The position numbers were made by a program, and so were the translations under genes. The notes beneath the pieces were generated by a model that saw only the letters and a program-made list of their open reading frames with translations, did no database searches and had not been told where the DNA came from. Below are positions 11,806 through 13,035 of a stretch of 13,035 nt of DNA, piece after piece. Position 1 is the stretch's first letter; each line of letters opens with the position of its first letter. The stretch comes from Actinomycetota bacterium (lineage in GTDB: Bacteria; Actinomycetota; Acidimicrobiia; Acidimicrobiales; BP-101): contig JAUTXA010000018.1 in NCBI GenBank assembly GCA_030838265.1, positions 1 through 13,035 of the forward strand, in the 5' to 3' direction.

Positions 11806-13035
11806 CTACTCGGGCTTCTTGGCCACCTTGTCGTACAGGTGCTGCGGGAGGGGGTCGTAGTGGTCGTGGGTGGCGACGAAGCGACCCCGGCCGCCCGTGA
11901 TCGACCGCAGGTCGATGGCGTAGCGCATGATCTCCGACGTGGGGACGAGGGCGACGATCACCTGCTCACCGTCGTTGCCGGCGTCGGTGCCCTGGACCCG
12001 TCCCCGCCGGGCGTTGAGGTCGCCCATGACGTCGCCCTGATACGCGAGCGGGACGGCGACCTCGAGGTGAGAGACGGGCTCGAGGATGACCGGCCCCGCC
12101 TTGGCCATGGCCTCGTGGAAGGCCAGAGAGCCCGCCATTCTGAAGCTCATCTCCGACGAGTCGACGGCGTGAAACTTGCCATCGACGAGGGTCACCTTGG
12201 CATCGACCACCGGGAAGCCGAAGTGGCCGCCGCGCACCATCGTCTCCTGGATCCCCTTCTCGACGGCGGGGATGAACTGGCGGGGGATGGCGCCGCCCAC
12301 GATGGCGTCGGCAAACTGGAACCCCTCGCCCCGCTCGAGGGGCTCGATACGGATGTTGGCGACGCCGAACTGCCCGTGGCCGCCCGTCTGCTTCTTGTAC
12401 TTGCCCTCGGCTTCGGCCCGCTGCGAGATGGTCTCGCGGTAGGCGACCTGCACCTCCTCGGTCTCGACCTCGACACCGAACTTTCGGGCCAGACGCTCGG
12501 CCGTCACCGACAGGTGGGTCTCGCCCATCCCCGACAGGATCGTCTGGTGCGTCTCGTCGTCGCGCCGCAGCCGCAGGGCGGGATCCTCGTCCTGCAGCTT
12601 GTGGAGGGCGGTCATGAGCTTGTCGTCATCGCCCTTCGACTTGGGACGGATGGCGATCGACAGCACGGGGGTCACGTCGGCTGGCCGAGCCACTAGGACG
12701 GGCTGACCCTTGGGGGCCAGGGTGTCGCCCGTCTGGGTGTCGGAGAGCTTGGCGACGGCCCCGATGTCGCCGGCCGGCAGCTCGGACACCGGCTCGTGCT
12801 CCTTGCCCCGAAGGGTGAACAGGCCGTGCAGCTTCTCGTCGCTGTGAGTGCGCGGGTTGGTGAGGACGGCGTCCGGCTGGATCGTGCCCGACAACACCTT
12901 GAAGAGCGAGACCTTGCCCACGTAGGGGTCGGCGATCGTCTTGAAGATGTAGGCCAGCGGTGGACCGGACGGCTCGCACTCGATCTCGTGGACGGTGTCG
13001 CCGGCAGTGACGGTCACAGGCGGCCGCTCGGTGGG
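11806..13035 (-). CDS. EF-G2-like translation factor, C-terminal part (5' end outside window)
   Basis: The frame is open to the right edge, so only 409 C-terminal residues are seen; the GTPase domain is outside. The segment starts in domain II (AYIFKTIADPYVGKVSLFKVLSG, AGDIGAVAKLSDTQTGDTL). It then covers domain III (LSIAIRPKSKGDDDKLMTAL, SGMGETHLSV) and domain IV (YKKQTGGHGQFG, FPVVDAKVTLVDGKFHAVDSSEMSF). Domain V follows (MGDLNARRGRVQGTD, VPTSEIMRYAIDLRSITGGRGRF). Several positions differ from canonical EF-G (for example GHGQFG and the HDHYDPLP tail), as in the actinobacterial EF-G2 paralogues such as Rv0120c. EF-G2 proteins bind GTP and ribosomes, but their role is poorly defined. The GTG at 13017 is internal, not the start. 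Canonical EF-G cannot be fully excluded without the G domain. Confidence 0.88.
   Translation of the reverse strand, partial: PTERPPVTVTAGDTVHEIECEPSGPPLAYIFKTIADPYVGKVSLFKVLSGTIQPDAVLTNPRTHSDEKLHGLFTLRGKEHEPVSELPAGDIGAVAKLSDTQTGDTLAPKGQPVLVARPADVTPVLSIAIRPKSKGDDDKLMTALHKLQDEDPALRLRRDDETHQTILSGMGETHLSVTAERLARKFGVEVETEEVQVAYRETISQRAEAEGKYKKQTGGHGQFGVANIRIEPLERGEGFQFADAIVGGAIPRQFIPAVEKGIQETMVRGGHFGFPVVDAKVTLVDGKFHAVDSSEMSFRMAGSLAFHEAMAKAGPVILEPVSHLEVAVPLAYQGDVMGDLNARRGRVQGTDAGNDGEQVIVALVPTSEIMRYAIDLRSITGGRGRFVATHDHYDPLPQHLYDKVAKKPE

Noticed and set aside
11764..12696. 310-residue plus-strand frame opposite the EF-G2-like gene
   Set aside because: Antisense shadow of a conserved translation factor.
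1..13035. CRISPR array, insertion sequence, prophage or toxin-antitoxin pair
   Set aside because: No regularly spaced repeats, transposase, integrase, phage protein or paired small antitoxin gene was found. The two P-loop kinases lack partner genes that would suggest a zeta-type toxin.

Overview
This is a high-GC window from an actinobacterium. The pointers are many GTG/TTG starts, an F420-dependent redox enzyme, a mycothiol ligase, a DUF222-HNH (13E12-type) protein, a threonyl-tRNA synthetase followed by an actinobacterial HIT protein, and an EF-G2-like factor. The mix suits a deep-branching group such as Acidimicrobiia, but that placement is inference; there is no rRNA or marker comparison here.

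Layout, left to right: 1-350 has no convincing gene but carries an unusually AT-rich pair of palindromes before a DUF222-HNH endonuclease (351-1553, +). A shikimate-kinase-like P-loop protein (1623-2234, -) converges on it. A 131-bp divergent spacer with a striking 35-bp inverted repeat separates that kinase from a membrane-associated protein of unknown function (2366-3106, +). A tight + strand cluster follows: NADPH:F420 reductase (3145-3804), the mycothiol ligase MshC (3807-4925) and a secreted gluzincin-type metalloprotease (4927-6180), with junctions of 2 and 1 bases. Next come thrS (6208-8169) and a HIT-family Ap4A phosphorylase/hydrolase-like gene (8177-8686).

The right part is less organised. 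A second P-loop kinase (8752-9287, -) is broken by a one-base frameshift just after its Walker A motif. A RibD/DHFR-like reductase (9436-9993, -) and a two-TM protein of unknown function (10121-10648, +) follow. Then come two paralogous small secreted four-cysteine proteins in tandem (10667-11110 and 11285-11719, both -) and the 3' two-thirds or so of an EF-G2-like translation factor (11806 to beyond the right edge, -).

Functionally, the centre combines low-molecular-weight thiol synthesis (MshC), F420/NADP hydride exchange, tRNA charging and dinucleotide clean-up: ordinary actinobacterial housekeeping. No defence island, CRISPR array, prophage or insertion sequence is visible, and I do not see a clear new multi-gene system. 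The items most worth a second look are the 35-bp inverted repeat overlapping a kinase promoter, the tandem secreted paralogues, the double palindrome before the HNH gene and the frameshifted kinase.
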